Assembly (NCBI GenBank): GCA_030147505.1
Contig: JASBVG010000042.1
Coordinates: forward strand, 1 to 64,000
DNA length: 64,000 nucleotides
Direction of reading: 5' to 3'
Origin: Tardiphaga sp.
Lineage (GTDB): Bacteria > Pseudomonadota > Alphaproteobacteria > Rhizobiales > Xanthobacteraceae
The notes below the pieces were generated by a model. It had not been told where the DNA came from. It made no database searches and saw only the letters and a list, made by a program, of their open reading frames with translations. Position numbers and translations under genes: made by a program. Positions 1-8,821 of this stretch are shown one piece after another. Every line of letters starts with the position of its first letter. The first letter of the stretch is position 1.

Positions 1-83
1 GTGCGCTCGGAGGGACTCGAACCCCCACCCTGTTACGGACTGCCACCTCAAGGCAGCGCGTCTACCAATTCCGCCACGAGCGC
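1..83 (-). tRNA. tRNA-Leu (anticodon GAG), 3' end cut by window edge
   Basis: Reading the minus strand from 83, a seven-base acceptor arm GCGCTCG pairs with CGAGCGC at 9-3, followed by discriminator A at 2 and the first C of CCA at 1. The anticodon stem CTGCC/GGCAG encloses loop TTGAGGT, giving anticodon GAG at 49-47, which reads leucine CUC/CUU codons. A long variable arm and a GTTCGAGTC T-arm identify a class II tRNA. The terminal CA lies outside the window, so whether CCA is encoded cannot be fully seen. Confidence 0.95.
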
Positions 84-211
84 TGGAAATGACCGGCGGG
101 GCAAATCGCCCGGCCGGTTCGACCGGCGCCGATGTAACAAACTCATGATGGGGGCACAAGGCCTGAACCGCGTTCCCCGGGCCCCCTGTGGGGAAAATTA
201 TCTGGGCCGGA

Positions 212-454
212 TTATCGACGTTCCGGCGACCGCGGCAGCATCTGCTTGACCTCGACCGCGATGCGGTTGCGATCCACCATAACCGAACCGGAAGCCACGG
301 GCAGATTGTTGGCGAGAATCTTCACCTCGTCCTGCTCGGTGGCGTCGAGCTCGATGATGGCGCCGCGGCTGAGCCGCATCACCTGATGCACCGGCATTGT
401 GGTGGTGCCGAGCACCACCATGATATCTACGGAAATGTTGTCGAGGGTTGGCAC
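212..454 (-). CDS. fliN: FliN-type flagellar motor switch protein (SpoA domain), short form
   Basis: The product is a small C-ring protein of the flagellar switch complex, which sits at the cytoplasmic face of the motor and sets rotation direction with FliM and FliG. The whole 80-residue product is one SpoA (surface presentation of antigens) domain, including the family pattern VMRLSRGAIIELD followed by VKILANNLPVA and the end RIAVEVKQMLP. I chose the GTG at 454, which starts the domain as VPTLDNIS; an ATG at 538 would add 28 residues of non-family character and run to the lipB start. No other flagellar gene is in the window, so it is a lone flagellar gene between a tRNA and lipB. Confidence 0.8.
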   Translation of the reverse strand: MPTLDNISVDIMVVLGTTTMPVHQVMRLSRGAIIELDATEQDEVKILANNLPVASGSVMVDRNRIAVEVKQMLPRSPERR

Positions 455-537
455 GTCGGCCCCACAGTCACAGATAAAGTATCCTGCGCGCCAGCGCGTC
501 AGGACCGGCCTGAGAACAGCACGCTTATGGTTAGCCA

Positions 538-1263
538 ATGGTTAATGACCGCCAAACCCTCGATCTGACGCCGTTTTCCCGCGCTGACGGCCCTGCCGTC
601 GAATGGCGGATCGAAAGCGTGCCGATTCCTTACCCGAAGGCCGTTGCGGCCATGGAGGCGCGCGCGGCTGCCATCGCCAGTGGAGAGGCGCCGGAACTGG
701 TCTGGCTGCTGGAGCATCCACCGCTTTACACGTCCGGAACCTCCGGCAAGGAGACCGACCTTCTGGCTGCGCGCTTCCCGGTGTTCGAGAGCGGACGCGG
801 TGGTCAGATCACCTATCACGGGCCCGGCCAGCGCGTCGTTTATGTGTTGCTGGACCTGAAGGCGCGGCGACCCGATGTTCGTGCCTATGTGGCGGCGCTG
901 GAGGACATGATCATCCGCACGCTGGACGCCTTCAACGTCAAGGGCGAGCGGCGCGAGGACCGCGTCGGCGTCTGGGTCGCGCGGCCGGACAAAGGCGCGG
1001 GATATGAGGACAAGATCGCCGCCATTGGCGTTCGCCTGAAGCGCTGGGTTTCATTTCACGGCATCGCCATCAATGTGGAGCCGGATCTCAGCCACTTCAA
1101 CGCGATCGTCCCCTGCGGCGTCGTCGATCCTCGCTATGGCGTGACGAGCCTGGTCGATCTCGGCCTGCCCGTGACCATGACAGATGTGGACGTGGCACTG
1201 CGGCAGGCATTCGGTGAAGTGTTTGGCGACACGCAGAGCGTGGCTCCGGCAACCGCCGCCTAG
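538..1263 (+). CDS. lipB: Octanoyltransferase LipB
   Basis: LipB transfers the octanoyl group from acyl carrier protein to the lipoyl domains of 2-oxoacid dehydrogenases and GcvH, the first step of endogenous lipoate synthesis in the cytoplasm. The 241-residue protein has the family hallmarks: [10 protein letters not shown] at residues 88-97, catalytic Lys168 in GVRLKRW, and the acyl-thioester Cys193 in VPCGV. Length is normal for the family. It is divergent from fliN, and its stop lies two bases from the end of the convergent acylphosphatase gene. The partner lipoyl synthase lipA is not in the window. Confidence 0.97.
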   Translation: MVNDRQTLDLTPFSRADGPAVEWRIESVPIPYPKAVAAMEARAAAIASGEAPELVWLLEHPPLYTSGTSGKETDLLAARFPVFESGRGGQITYHGPGQRVVYVLLDLKARRPDVRAYVAALEDMIIRTLDAFNVKGERREDRVGVWVARPDKGAGYEDKIAAIGVRLKRWVSFHGIAINVEPDLSHFNAIVPCGVVDPRYGVTSLVDLGLPVTMTDVDVALRQAFGEVFGDTQSVAPATAA

Positions 1264-1265
1264 GT

Positions 1266-1565
1266 TCAGACTGTCCCCAATTGCGAAAACGTCTCGCCGC
1301 CCACGCGCAGCTTCAGCATGTCGGGCATCACGTCACTCACGACCACGCTTTTGACATGCGCAGGCGGCGGACCGCGATGGCACATCTCGATCATCTGCAT
1401 GACAGCATCCTGCGGTCCGGCGAACACAGCTTCCACACTGCCATCGCTGCGGTTGCGCACCCAGCCCTGCACCCCGAGCAGGATCGCCTGATCACCGGTC
1501 CAGGCGCGATAACCGACCCCCTGGACACGGCCCATCACCATCACATGGCGAATGATGCTCGGCAT
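1266..1565 (-). CDS. acyP: Acylphosphatase
   Basis: This 99-residue enzyme hydrolyses the carboxyl-phosphate bond of acyl phosphates. The signature MGRVQGVGYR carries the phosphate-binding Arg20, and Asn38 in GWVRN is the second catalytic residue, so both key residues are present. The ATG at 1565 overlaps the TAA stop of the upstream decarboxylase by one base (TAATG), which points to translational coupling. It is the last gene of a three-gene operon after pccA and an oxaloacetate decarboxylase. Its place behind a biotin carboxylase, which makes carboxyphosphate, is suggestive but the link is inference. Confidence 0.95.
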   Translation of the reverse strand: MPSIIRHVMVMGRVQGVGYRAWTGDQAILLGVQGWVRNRSDGSVEAVFAGPQDAVMQMIEMCHRGPPPAHVKSVVVSDVMPDMLKLRVGGETFSQLGTV

Positions 1566-2434
1566 TATTTCTTCAGCCCCAGATAGTCGATGCCCCGCTG
1601 CTTCACGATGGCACCGCGGGTGACGCTTTCCATGAGATCGGCGGATGCGAGATTCTTCAGCTCCTTCGGCCCCGCGCCTTCGCGCACGGCCTTTAGCGTT
1701 GCATGAATGGCGGCCATCGCGGCCGAGATCGGCGCGTGGCCCTGAATACAGACGCGAACCCGTTGCGCGCTGAGAAAATCCCAATCGATCATGTCGTCGC
1801 TGGGCGTCCCGAGCACGATCGGCAGTGTCGTTGCCGCGCTCGCCGCCTGCAGTTCGGCGCGGTTCTTCAAGCCAGTGAACATGATGGCATCGACGCCCGC
1901 ACTCTCGTAAGCCTTGGCTCGCGCGATCGCATCGTCCAGCGAAGTGATCGATGCCGCACCGGTGCGGCCGACAATGACGAGCGCCGGGTCCTGCCTCGCG
2001 CTGAGCGCTGCAGCGACCTTGCCGATCCCCTCTTCCATCGAAATCACCTGCGCCCTAGCTTCGCCGAACGCGGCGGGCAAGAGCGTATCCTCGATGGTGA
2101 GACCGCCGGCACCGGCGGCTTCCAGCTCCTCCACCGTGCGGCGGACATTGAGCGCATTGCCATAGCCATGATCGGCATCGACCAGCACCGGCAGATTGCC
2201 GGCGCGCGACATGCGCCGCATCTGTTCGGTGAGTTCGGACAGCGTGATCAGCGCGATATCGGGATCGCCGAGAATGGCGAGCGACGCCGCCGATCCGCCG
2301 AACATCCCGACCTCGAAGCCGAGATCTTCGGCGATCCGCACCGAGATGGCGTCATAGACGGAGCCCGGCCGCACGCAGCGGTCGCCGGACAGGATCGCCC
2401 GCAGACCGTAGCGCCGCTGCCGGAACGTCGTCAT
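1565..2434 (-). CDS. Oxaloacetate decarboxylase (PEP mutase / isocitrate lyase superfamily)
   Basis: A 289-residue soluble TIM-barrel protein of the isocitrate lyase / PEP mutase superfamily, most like the biotin-independent, Mg-dependent oxaloacetate decarboxylases (EC 4.1.1.112), which yield pyruvate and CO2. The metal-binding stretch DADHGYGN is at residues 86-93 and the TIEDTLLP loop at 113-120. The classic isocitrate-lyase KKCGH motif is absent, which argues against that activity. The start ATG overlaps the TGA of pccA (ATGA), so the two genes are probably co-translated. A methylisocitrate lyase or carboxyvinyl-carboxyphosphonate mutase role is less likely, but the family label is clearer than the substrate. 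Confidence 0.88.
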   Translation of the reverse strand: MTTFRQRRYGLRAILSGDRCVRPGSVYDAISVRIAEDLGFEVGMFGGSAASLAILGDPDIALITLSELTEQMRRMSRAGNLPVLVDADHGYGNALNVRRTVEELEAAGAGGLTIEDTLLPAAFGEARAQVISMEEGIGKVAAALSARQDPALVIVGRTGAASITSLDDAIARAKAYESAGVDAIMFTGLKNRAELQAASAATTLPIVLGTPSDDMIDWDFLSAQRVRVCIQGHAPISAAMAAIHATLKAVREGAGPKELKNLASADLMESVTRGAIVKQRGIDYLGLKK

Positions 2435-4449
2435 GCGAATTCAAGAATGAGCGCATCCACCGCCAGCGTCGCGCCGGCAGCGGCATGGATCTTCTTGACG
2501 GTGCCGTCGCGTTCGGCACGCAGCACGTTCTGCATCTTCATCGCCTCCACGATGGCGAGCGTCTCGCCGGCCTTGACGTCCTGACCTTCGGTCACGGCGA
2601 TCGAGACCACGAGGCCCGGCATCGGACAGAGCAGCTTCTTGCCGGTGTCGGCCTTGACGCCCACCGGCATCAATCGCGCGGCCGCGGCTTCCGTCTCGGT
2701 GAAGACGTTGACGGCAACTTCATATCCCTGATGCGCGATGCGGATGCCCGAGGCCTGCGGACGCACCTGCATGGCGACGTGATGACCGTCGATGGTGCCG
2801 TCCCAGACCGGCACGCCGGGCTTCCATGACGAGACCACGCGATGCGCCGTGCCGGCTTTGCCATCGGCGCCGATAAAGGCCACGGTGACGGTGTCGCCAT
2901 CGCGGGCGATGTCGAGCAGCAATTCCTCGCGCTCGAGCCAGACGGCACGGCGACCGGCGCGCACCACGGGGCGGCCGATCATCTGGCCAGAGATCTGACG
3001 CTTGCGGTCGCCATAAACGCTATCGACAGCCGCAGCTACGGCGGCGATGCGGCGGGCGACGTCGCCTTCCGGTGCCTTGGCAGCAAAGCCGTTCGGAAAC
3101 TCTTCGGCGATGAAACCAGTGGAGAGATTGCCGCTGCGCCAGCGCGGATGCACCATCAGCGCCGACAGGAACGGGATGTTGTGGCGGATGCCGTCCACAT
3201 AGAAGGCGTCGAGCGCATTGGCCTGCGCATCGATGGCCGCAGCACGCGACGGCGCATGGGTGACGAGCTTGGCGATCATCGGATCGTAATAGATCGAGAT
3301 CTCGCCGCCCTCCTGCACGCCGGTGTCGTTGCGCACGGTGACGCCGCCGTCCACATGGCTCTCGGCCGGCGGGCGATACTTCACGAGCCGGCCGATGGAC
3401 GGCAGGAAGTTGCGGAACGGATCTTCGGCATAGACACGGGACTCGACGGCCCAGCCGGTCAGCGTGACATCCTTCTGCTGCAGCGCCAGCTTCTCGCCGG
3501 CGGCCACGCGGATCATCTGCTCGACAAGGTCGACGCCGGTGACCAGTTCGGTCACCGGATGTTCGACCTGCAGGCGCGTGTTCATTTCGAGGAAGTAGAA
3601 GCTCTTGTCCTGACCAGCGACGAATTCCACCGTGCCGGCGCTGTCGTAATTCACCGCCTTGGCGAGAGCCACGGCCTGTTCACCCATCTTGCGGCGGGTG
3701 GCTTCATCGAGCAGCGGCGACGGCGCCTCTTCGATGACCTTCTGGTTACGGCGCTGGATCGAACATTCGCGCTCGCCGAGATAGATCACATTGCCATGCT
3801 TGTCGCCGAGCACCTGGATTTCGATGTGGCGGGGATCGACGATGAACTTCTCGATGAAGACGCGGTCGTCACCGAACGAGGCTTTTGCCTCGGCCTTGGC
3901 GAGATTGAAGCCTTCCGCGACTTCGGAGGTCGAATGCGCGATGCGCATGCCCTTGCCGCCGCCGCCCGCGGACGCCTTGATCATCACGGGATAGCCGATC
4001 TCGTCGGCGATCTTCACCGCATGCTTGTCGTCCTCAATGACACCGAGGAAGCCGGGAACGGTGGAGACCTTGGCCGCAGCGGCAGCCTTCTTGGATTCGA
4101 TCTTGTCGCCCATCGCGGCGATGGCGCCGGGGTTCGGGCCGATGAAGACGATGCCCGCCGCTTCCAGCGCGCGCGGGAACGCCTCGCGTTCGGACAGAAA
4201 GCCGTAGCCGGGATGCACCGCTTCGGCGCCGGTCGCCTTGCAGGCCTCGACGATCTTGTCGATCAGGAGATAGCTCTCCGCGGCAGCCGGCGGGCCAATG
4301 AAGACGGCCTCATCGGCCATTTCCACATGCAGCGCGTCGCGGTCCGCTTCGGAGTAAACGGCGACCGTGTTGATGCCCATCTTGCGGGCGGTCTTGATGA
4401 CGCGGCAGGCGATCTCGCCACGATTGGCGATCAGAATCTTTTTGAACAT
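2431..4449 (-). CDS. pccA: Acetyl/propionyl-CoA carboxylase alpha subunit (biotin carboxylase plus BCCP)
   Basis: This 672-residue subunit carboxylates its own biotin with ATP and bicarbonate and hands the carboxyl group to a beta subunit, converting propionyl-CoA to methylmalonyl-CoA. It begins KKILIANRGEIACRVI, the biotin-carboxylase N-domain. An ATP-grasp domain with GGGGKGMR follows, then the biotin-carboxylase C-domain, a linker, and a C-terminal biotinyl domain with the acceptor Lys638 in EAMKM. I chose the ATG at 4449 because it begins exactly at the family N-terminus; a start at 4548 would add 33 unrelated residues. No beta subunit is in the window. It heads the operon with oxaloacetate decarboxylase and acylphosphatase. 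Confidence 0.95.
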   Translation of the reverse strand: MFKKILIANRGEIACRVIKTARKMGINTVAVYSEADRDALHVEMADEAVFIGPPAAAESYLLIDKIVEACKATGAEAVHPGYGFLSEREAFPRALEAAGIVFIGPNPGAIAAMGDKIESKKAAAAAKVSTVPGFLGVIEDDKHAVKIADEIGYPVMIKASAGGGGKGMRIAHSTSEVAEGFNLAKAEAKASFGDDRVFIEKFIVDPRHIEIQVLGDKHGNVIYLGERECSIQRRNQKVIEEAPSPLLDEATRRKMGEQAVALAKAVNYDSAGTVEFVAGQDKSFYFLEMNTRLQVEHPVTELVTGVDLVEQMIRVAAGEKLALQQKDVTLTGWAVESRVYAEDPFRNFLPSIGRLVKYRPPAESHVDGGVTVRNDTGVQEGGEISIYYDPMIAKLVTHAPSRAAAIDAQANALDAFYVDGIRHNIPFLSALMVHPRWRSGNLSTGFIAEEFPNGFAAKAPEGDVARRIAAVAAAVDSVYGDRKRQISGQMIGRPVVRAGRRAVWLEREELLLDIARDGDTVTVAFIGADGKAGTAHRVVSSWKPGVPVWDGTIDGHHVAMQVRPQASGIRIAHQGYEVAVNVFTETEAAAARLMPVGVKADTGKKLLCPMPGLVVSIAVTEGQDVKAGETLAIVEAMKMQNVLRAERDGTVKKIHAAAGATLAVDALILEFA

Positions 4450-4605
4450 GAGCTGTCTTACTTGCAACCTTGAGGCGGGATCGGGAAGATGAAACCGGCG
4501 GCACAATGTGGCATGGCGCCGCAGTCGTAACAATTCTGTCGCGGACAAAAACTAGAAAAGAGGCCCGGCCCGACGGGGCCGACGTTTCCTGAAGCGAGGT
4601 GTTTC

Positions 4606-6441
4606 ATGCGCGGCGCTGCCACCATCCTCTCCCTGAGTGTCACTCTTATATATGCGACAACGGCTTTCGCCCAAAACAGCCCGCCCCGCAACCTCATTTT
4701 GTTCGTACCTGACGGGCTCCGCGCGCTGAAGGTGACGCCGGAAACGGCGCCCGCCATGTCCGCAGTGCGGGATAAGGGTGTCAACTTCCAGAACTCGCAT
4801 TCGCTGTTCCCGACCTTCACCATGGCCAATGCGTCCGGCATGTCGTCGGGCCATTATCTTGGCGATACCGGCGTGTTCTCCAACTCGATCTATACCGGCC
4901 ATCCCACGCCGGTGCAGAACGGCAGCACCATTCCCTTCATCGAGCATGACCAGGTGCTGGGCGATCTCGATGAGCAGTTCAACGGCGACTATCTCAACGA
5001 GGAGACGCTGCTGAAGGCCGCGCGCAAGGCGGGCTACTCCACCGCCGCCATCGGCAAGGTCGGCCCGACGCTGATGTTCGATCACACCGAGCGCTCAGGC
5101 AAGGAGACGATCACCATCGACGATCAGACCGGCGGCGTCGACAAGGCCGGCAAGCTGCTCGGCATTCCGCTCTCGGACGAGATGAAGGACGCGCTCGGCA
5201 AGGCCGGCCTCGCGCTCGAAACACCCGGCCGCGGCGACAATGGCAAGGCGGGCGACGCCAAGACGCCCGGCACCACGGAAGCGAATATCAAGCAGCAGGC
5301 CTATATGGCCGATGTTGCGGCCAAAGTGGTCCTGCCGATGTTCAAGGCACGCAACAAGCCGTTCGTGCTGGTGTTCTGGTCGCGCGATCCCGATGGCACC
5401 CAGCACAATCAGGGCGACAGCCTGAACAAGGTGACGCCGGGCATCAATGGCCCCTCCTCGCTCGCCTCAATCAAGAATGCCGATGACAACCTCGCGCAGC
5501 TGCGCAAGGCGCTCGACGATCTCGGTCTCGCCGCCAATACCAACATCATGATCTCGGCGGATCACGGCTTCTCGACGATTTCCAAGGAGAGCAAGACCTC
5601 GGCGACCATCAAGGGCAGCTATCCCGACACGCCGGAAGGTTTCCTGCCGCTCGGCTTTCTCGCGATCGATCTCGCCAAATCGCTCGACCTGCCGCTGTTC
5701 GATCCCAACGACAAGTTCGCGGCCGTCGGCGACAATGCTTATCCCAAGGCAGGCAACGCCTATATCGGCAAGGACAAGGACAAGCCGGAGCTGATCGTCG
5801 CCACCAATGGCGGTTCCGACCTGATCTATCTGCCGACCGGTGACAAGGGTCTCGCAGACCGTACCGTCAAGGCGCTGCTGAAGCAGGATTACATCAGCGG
5901 CATCTTCGTCGAGGACACGCTGGGCTCCTTCCCGGGCGCGCTACCGCTGTCATCGATCAACCTGTCGGGCAAGGCAGTCACGCCGCATCCGGCGATTGTC
6001 GTGTCCTTCCGCTCCTATTCGGAAGGCTGCGACCAGCCAGCCGCGTGTCAGGTGGAAGTCGCCGACACCGTGCTCCGCCAGGGCCAGGGCATGCATGGCA
6101 GTTTCGGGCGCGGCGATACCCATAACTTCATGGCGGCGATCGGCCCGGACTTCAAAGCCGGCTTCGTCGATCCTCTCCCCACCAGCAACGCCGATGTCGG
6201 CATCACCGCGGCGCATCTGCTCAGCCTCAAGCGCGACGCCAAGGGCAGCCTGATCGGGCGCGTGATGAGCGAGGCGACGGTCAATGGTGAAACGCCAGCC
6301 GCCACGACGGACGTGTTGCGCTCGGCGCCGGACGATCAGGGGCTCGCAACGGTGCTGCAGTTGCAGAAGGTCGGCGAGTACAAGTATTTCGATGTCGCGG
6401 GTTTTCCGGGTCGTACGGTCGGGCTCGACGCGGCGAAGTAG
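4606..6441 (+). CDS. Secreted alkaline phosphatase / nucleotide pyrophosphatase-phosphodiesterase family protein
   Basis: A 611-residue exported metallohydrolase of the alkaline phosphatase superfamily. An N-terminal signal peptide (MRGAATILSLSVTLIYATTAFA, cleaved near residue 22) sends it to the periplasm. The core has the first metal Asp36 in FVPDG, a nucleophile region FPTFT with Thr72 as the likely nucleophile, and the second metal site SADHGFST near residue 320. The NPP-type nucleophile suggests phosphate mono- or diester hydrolysis; the natural substrate cannot be read from the sequence. GAGG upstream of the ATG is a good ribosome site. It is a single gene ending at a bidirectional terminator. 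Confidence 0.85.
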   Translation: MRGAATILSLSVTLIYATTAFAQNSPPRNLILFVPDGLRALKVTPETAPAMSAVRDKGVNFQNSHSLFPTFTMANASGMSSGHYLGDTGVFSNSIYTGHPTPVQNGSTIPFIEHDQVLGDLDEQFNGDYLNEETLLKAARKAGYSTAAIGKVGPTLMFDHTERSGKETITIDDQTGGVDKAGKLLGIPLSDEMKDALGKAGLALETPGRGDNGKAGDAKTPGTTEANIKQQAYMADVAAKVVLPMFKARNKPFVLVFWSRDPDGTQHNQGDSLNKVTPGINGPSSLASIKNADDNLAQLRKALDDLGLAANTNIMISADHGFSTISKESKTSATIKGSYPDTPEGFLPLGFLAIDLAKSLDLPLFDPNDKFAAVGDNAYPKAGNAYIGKDKDKPELIVATNGGSDLIYLPTGDKGLADRTVKALLKQDYISGIFVEDTLGSFPGALPLSSINLSGKAVTPHPAIVVSFRSYSEGCDQPAACQVEVADTVLRQGQGMHGSFGRGDTHNFMAAIGPDFKAGFVDPLPTSNADVGITAAHLLSLKRDAKGSLIGRVMSEATVNGETPAATTDVLRSAPDDQGLATVLQLQKVGEYKYFDVAGFPGRTVGLDAAK

Positions 6442-6449
6442 ACAATAAA

Positions 6450-6476
6450 AAACGGCGGGGTAATGCCCCGCCGTTT
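6450..6476. terminator. Bidirectional rho-independent terminator
   Basis: AACGGCGGGG (6451-6460) pairs perfectly with CCCCGCCGTT (6466-6475) across loop TAATG. A-run and T-run flanks let it work for both the plus-strand phosphodiesterase and the convergent minus-strand gene. Confidence 0.9.
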
Positions 6477-6499
6477 GTCGGTCAGATCCGATACTCGGC

Positions 6500-7075
6500 T
6501 TACATGCCGATGTCGAACACGTGCGGCAACTGCGCCAGTGGCAACGTGGCGGCGCCGACGACGGCGGCGAGCAGCGTCATGATGGTGGCGTTGCTGACGC
6601 GCTTGGCACGCATCTGCGCGGCGATCCATTCCAGCACCTCGACATTCACGCCGACGGCCTTGGTCGGCGCCCAGCTGTCAATCGACACATCGGGCGACAG
6701 CGCGACATCGCGGGACGGCACCGGAAGACCCGAGGCGGACGCGGCGTGATGAACCACGGCCTTGGCGAACAGATCATCGAAACGCCCGTCGTCGCTGCGC
6801 TCGCGGGCGGCCTCGTTGATGGCGAACAGCACCTCGGCCTCATCGCGGCTCACCGGCTGGGTGGCCAGCGCTGATGCACCGAGAATGCGCGCGCACAAGG
6901 CGGCGTCATCGGCGTCGAGCGCGCGGGAGAAATGGATACGGCCGCGGGTCGTCGGGCCTTCGCCGGTGATGACGCCGTCGCGGACGATGGTGAGCGCCTG
7001 CGCCGCAGCGCGGCGGTCGGCGATGGAGGACGGTTCGATGGCGCCGAATACCTCGGCAACGGCAGCGGTGGACAT
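6500..7075 (-). CDS. Conserved-looking protein of unknown function
   Basis: I do not recognise this 191-residue protein. It is acidic and alanine-rich over the first 150 residues, with no obvious catalytic motif. Near the C-terminus is a hydrophobic stretch (IMTLLAAVVGAATLPLAQLP) that could be one membrane segment or a buried helix. The ATG at 7075 is preceded by GAAGAG at suitable spacing; an in-frame GTG at 7099 would add eight residues. Codon use matches the neighbours, and its end faces the shared terminator, so it is very probably a real single gene. A membrane-anchored tail protein is one possibility. Confidence 0.75.
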   Translation of the reverse strand: MSTAAVAEVFGAIEPSSIADRRAAAQALTIVRDGVITGEGPTTRGRIHFSRALDADDAALCARILGASALATQPVSRDEAEVLFAINEAARERSDDGRFDDLFAKAVVHHAASASGLPVPSRDVALSPDVSIDSWAPTKAVGVNVEVLEWIAAQMRAKRVSNATIMTLLAAVVGAATLPLAQLPHVFDIGM

Positions 7076-7464
7076 TTCAAACTCTTCTGTTTGCAGCACT
7101 TTTTGGGATACCCCAGAGATTCCATGAGCGAATTAACGGGCGGTTAAGAGGTCAGATCGGGACCTTTCTTATCCCCAACCGTTGCAGTTCAGTCGCGCCG
7201 TGACGCCCCTTGGTTCGACCAGATGTGGCGATCACCTCGGGCGGCATTGCGCCCGACGGGCGGCAACTTCGCGGCATCTCATCACTTGATATTGCCGAGG
7301 GCATCATGTCGCAGCGGTCTTGCGTGAAAGACGATGCTCTCCGACGCATCGGCAGGAGAACGATCTTGTCCTTTTCGTGCAGCGGTTCCCATCACGCAAC
7401 CGTCTACCTATAATCGGCTGCCTCACTTCTCATCGCCATCCTTTCCAAGACACGAGGTCTATCC
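7076..7464. other. Intergenic region between divergent genes
   Basis: These 389 bases separate a minus-strand unknown gene and the plus-strand peroxiredoxin, so they must hold promoters for both. Short open frames occur here but none has a convincing ribosome site or family resemblance. I see no RNA gene, strong hairpin or long repeat. Confidence 0.5.
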
Positions 7465-8124
7465 ATGGCTCTTCAGATCAACTCCATCGCCCCGGACTTC
7501 GAGGCAGAGACCACCCAGGGCGCCATCAAATTCCATGACTGGATCGGCGACAGCTGGGCGCTGCTGTTCTCGCATCCGAAAGATTTTACCCCGGTCTGCA
7601 CCACCGAGCTCGGTGCCCTCGCCCATCTGCAGCCGGAATTCGACAAGCGGAACGTGAAACTGATCGGCCTCTCGGTCGATCCCGTGCACAAGCACTCTCT
7701 GTGGGTGGCCGACATCAACGAGACCCAGGGCGCCGAACCCAAATTCCCGATGATCGGCGATACCGAGCTGAAGGTCTCGAAGCTCTACAACATGCTCCCG
7801 GCAGACGCCTCGGGCGGTGCCGATGGCCGTACCGCGAATGACAATGCGACCGTGCGCAACGTCTTCGTCATCGGGCCGGACAAGAAGATTAAGCTGATCC
7901 TTGTTTATCCCATGACCACCGGCCGTAACTTCCAGGAAATCCTGCGCGTGATCGATAGCCTGCAGATGACCGCCAAGCATCGCGTCGCCACCCCGGCCGA
8001 CTGGCAGCAGGGGCAGGACGTGATCATTGCCGGCTCGGTGACCAATGACGAGGCGAAGACGATCTATCCGAACGGCTGGAAGGAGCCGAAGCCCTATATC
8101 CGCATCGTGCCGCAGCCGAAATAA
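7465..8124 (+). CDS. 1-Cys peroxiredoxin (Prx6-like)
   Basis: A cytoplasmic thiol peroxidase that reduces hydrogen peroxide and organic hydroperoxides. The peroxidatic Cys45 lies in the family motif PVCTTE, and it is the only cysteine in the 219-residue protein, so it must be a 1-Cys enzyme that uses an external reductant. The long C-terminal part with PATPADW- and PNGW-type stretches is the Prx6-family dimerisation domain. Length is normal for the family. It stands alone, followed by a strong terminator. OxyR control is common for such genes, but I cannot identify a site. Confidence 0.95.
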   Translation: MALQINSIAPDFEAETTQGAIKFHDWIGDSWALLFSHPKDFTPVCTTELGALAHLQPEFDKRNVKLIGLSVDPVHKHSLWVADINETQGAEPKFPMIGDTELKVSKLYNMLPADASGGADGRTANDNATVRNVFVIGPDKKIKLILVYPMTTGRNFQEILRVIDSLQMTAKHRVATPADWQQGQDVIIAGSVTNDEAKTIYPNGWKEPKPYIRIVPQPK

Positions 8125-8149
8125 CGCTGCGAGCGACGCGCAGAACGAC

Positions 8150-8184
8150 AGAGGCGCCGCGAGATGATCGCGGCGCCTCTTTTT
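8150..8184 (+). terminator. Rho-independent terminator after the peroxiredoxin
   Basis: AGAGGCGCCGCGA (8150-8162) pairs perfectly with TCGCGGCGCCTCT (8168-8180) over a five-base loop and is followed by TTTTATTT. Confidence 0.93.
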
Positions 8185-8185
8185 A

Positions 8186-8303
8186 TTTGGACGTCGTAGG
8201 ATGGGTAGAGCGAAGCGAAACCCATCGGCCGAGCCAACCACTACGACAGTGTGATGCGTTTCGCTCCGGCGCTTCGCGCCTCCACTGCACCCATCCGACG
8301 CTA
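8186..8303. repeat. Dispersed palindromic repeat element
   Basis: An imperfect inverted repeat whose left arm reads GTAGGATGGGTAGAGCGAAG and continues with CGAAACCCATC. The right arm holds TGCGTTTCGCT and ends CACCCATCCGACG. This resembles the GTAGGATGGGTAGAGCGAAGC family that I know as common between genes in Bradyrhizobium-group genomes. It ends at the stop of the DUF2177 gene. Only one copy is present in the window. Confidence 0.65.
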
Positions 8304-8702
8304 GCCCCTTGGCGACAACCAGTCCGTGACGAGCAGCCCCAGCGTCCCCGCCGTCGCCGTGACGAAGGTGCCCCAGGCGATGTCCACCGCCACCACCGGC
8401 CAGGTCCAGTGCTTGAGCAGCGATAGCGAGGTCAGTTCGAAGGTCGCGTAGCAGAAGAAGCCGAATAGAGCGCCATGGAGCAGCGCCGAGCGCCAGGTCG
8501 CATCCACCGATGCGCTGACGAAGATCAGGATGCCGACGATATAGAGACAGTAAAACAGAACGGCCGGAGCCAGACGAACTTCGCCGAGCATGTCGCCGAC
8601 CTGCGACTGGAAGAAGCCCTTGGCGACGATGCCGAGAAAGAGAAGATCGAGCGGCAGCATGACGATGAAGGTCGCGAGGTAGAGAATCACATTGCGCTTC
8701 AC
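8301..8702 (-). CDS. DUF2177 family integral membrane protein
   Basis: A 133-residue membrane protein with about four hydrophobic helices (ILYLATFIVMLPLDLLFLG; LAPAVLFYCLYIVGILIFV; ALLHGALFGFFCYATFEL; and a C-terminal helix). Length and layout fit the DUF2177 family, whose function is unknown. I chose the GTG at 8702 because GGAGG lies five bases upstream and the hydrophobic family start follows directly; the longer frame from 8798 would add a non-hydrophobic leader. It is divergent from the photolyase gene. DUF2177 genes are often found beside photolyase or carotenoid genes, which fits this position; that association is from memory. Confidence 0.85.
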   Translation of the reverse strand: MKRNVILYLATFIVMLPLDLLFLGIVAKGFFQSQVGDMLGEVRLAPAVLFYCLYIVGILIFVSASVDATWRSALLHGALFGFFCYATFELTSLSLLKHWTWPVVAVDIAWGTFVTATAGTLGLLVTDWLSPRG

Positions 8703-8821
8703 GGCGGCCTCCGGTGCGTTGAACTGTCGATACGAACAGATACGCATCCGTTCGCGCAAGGTTGCATGTCGAGGTATCCCGAACTGGATCGATCTCACAC
8801 GATCCGTGTTAGATCGGGATC

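Noticed and set aside
2842-4473. A 543-codon open frame on the plus strand opposite pccA
   Set aside because: It mirrors the coding frame of pccA and has no ribosome site or family pattern; such frames are expected opposite GC-rich genes.
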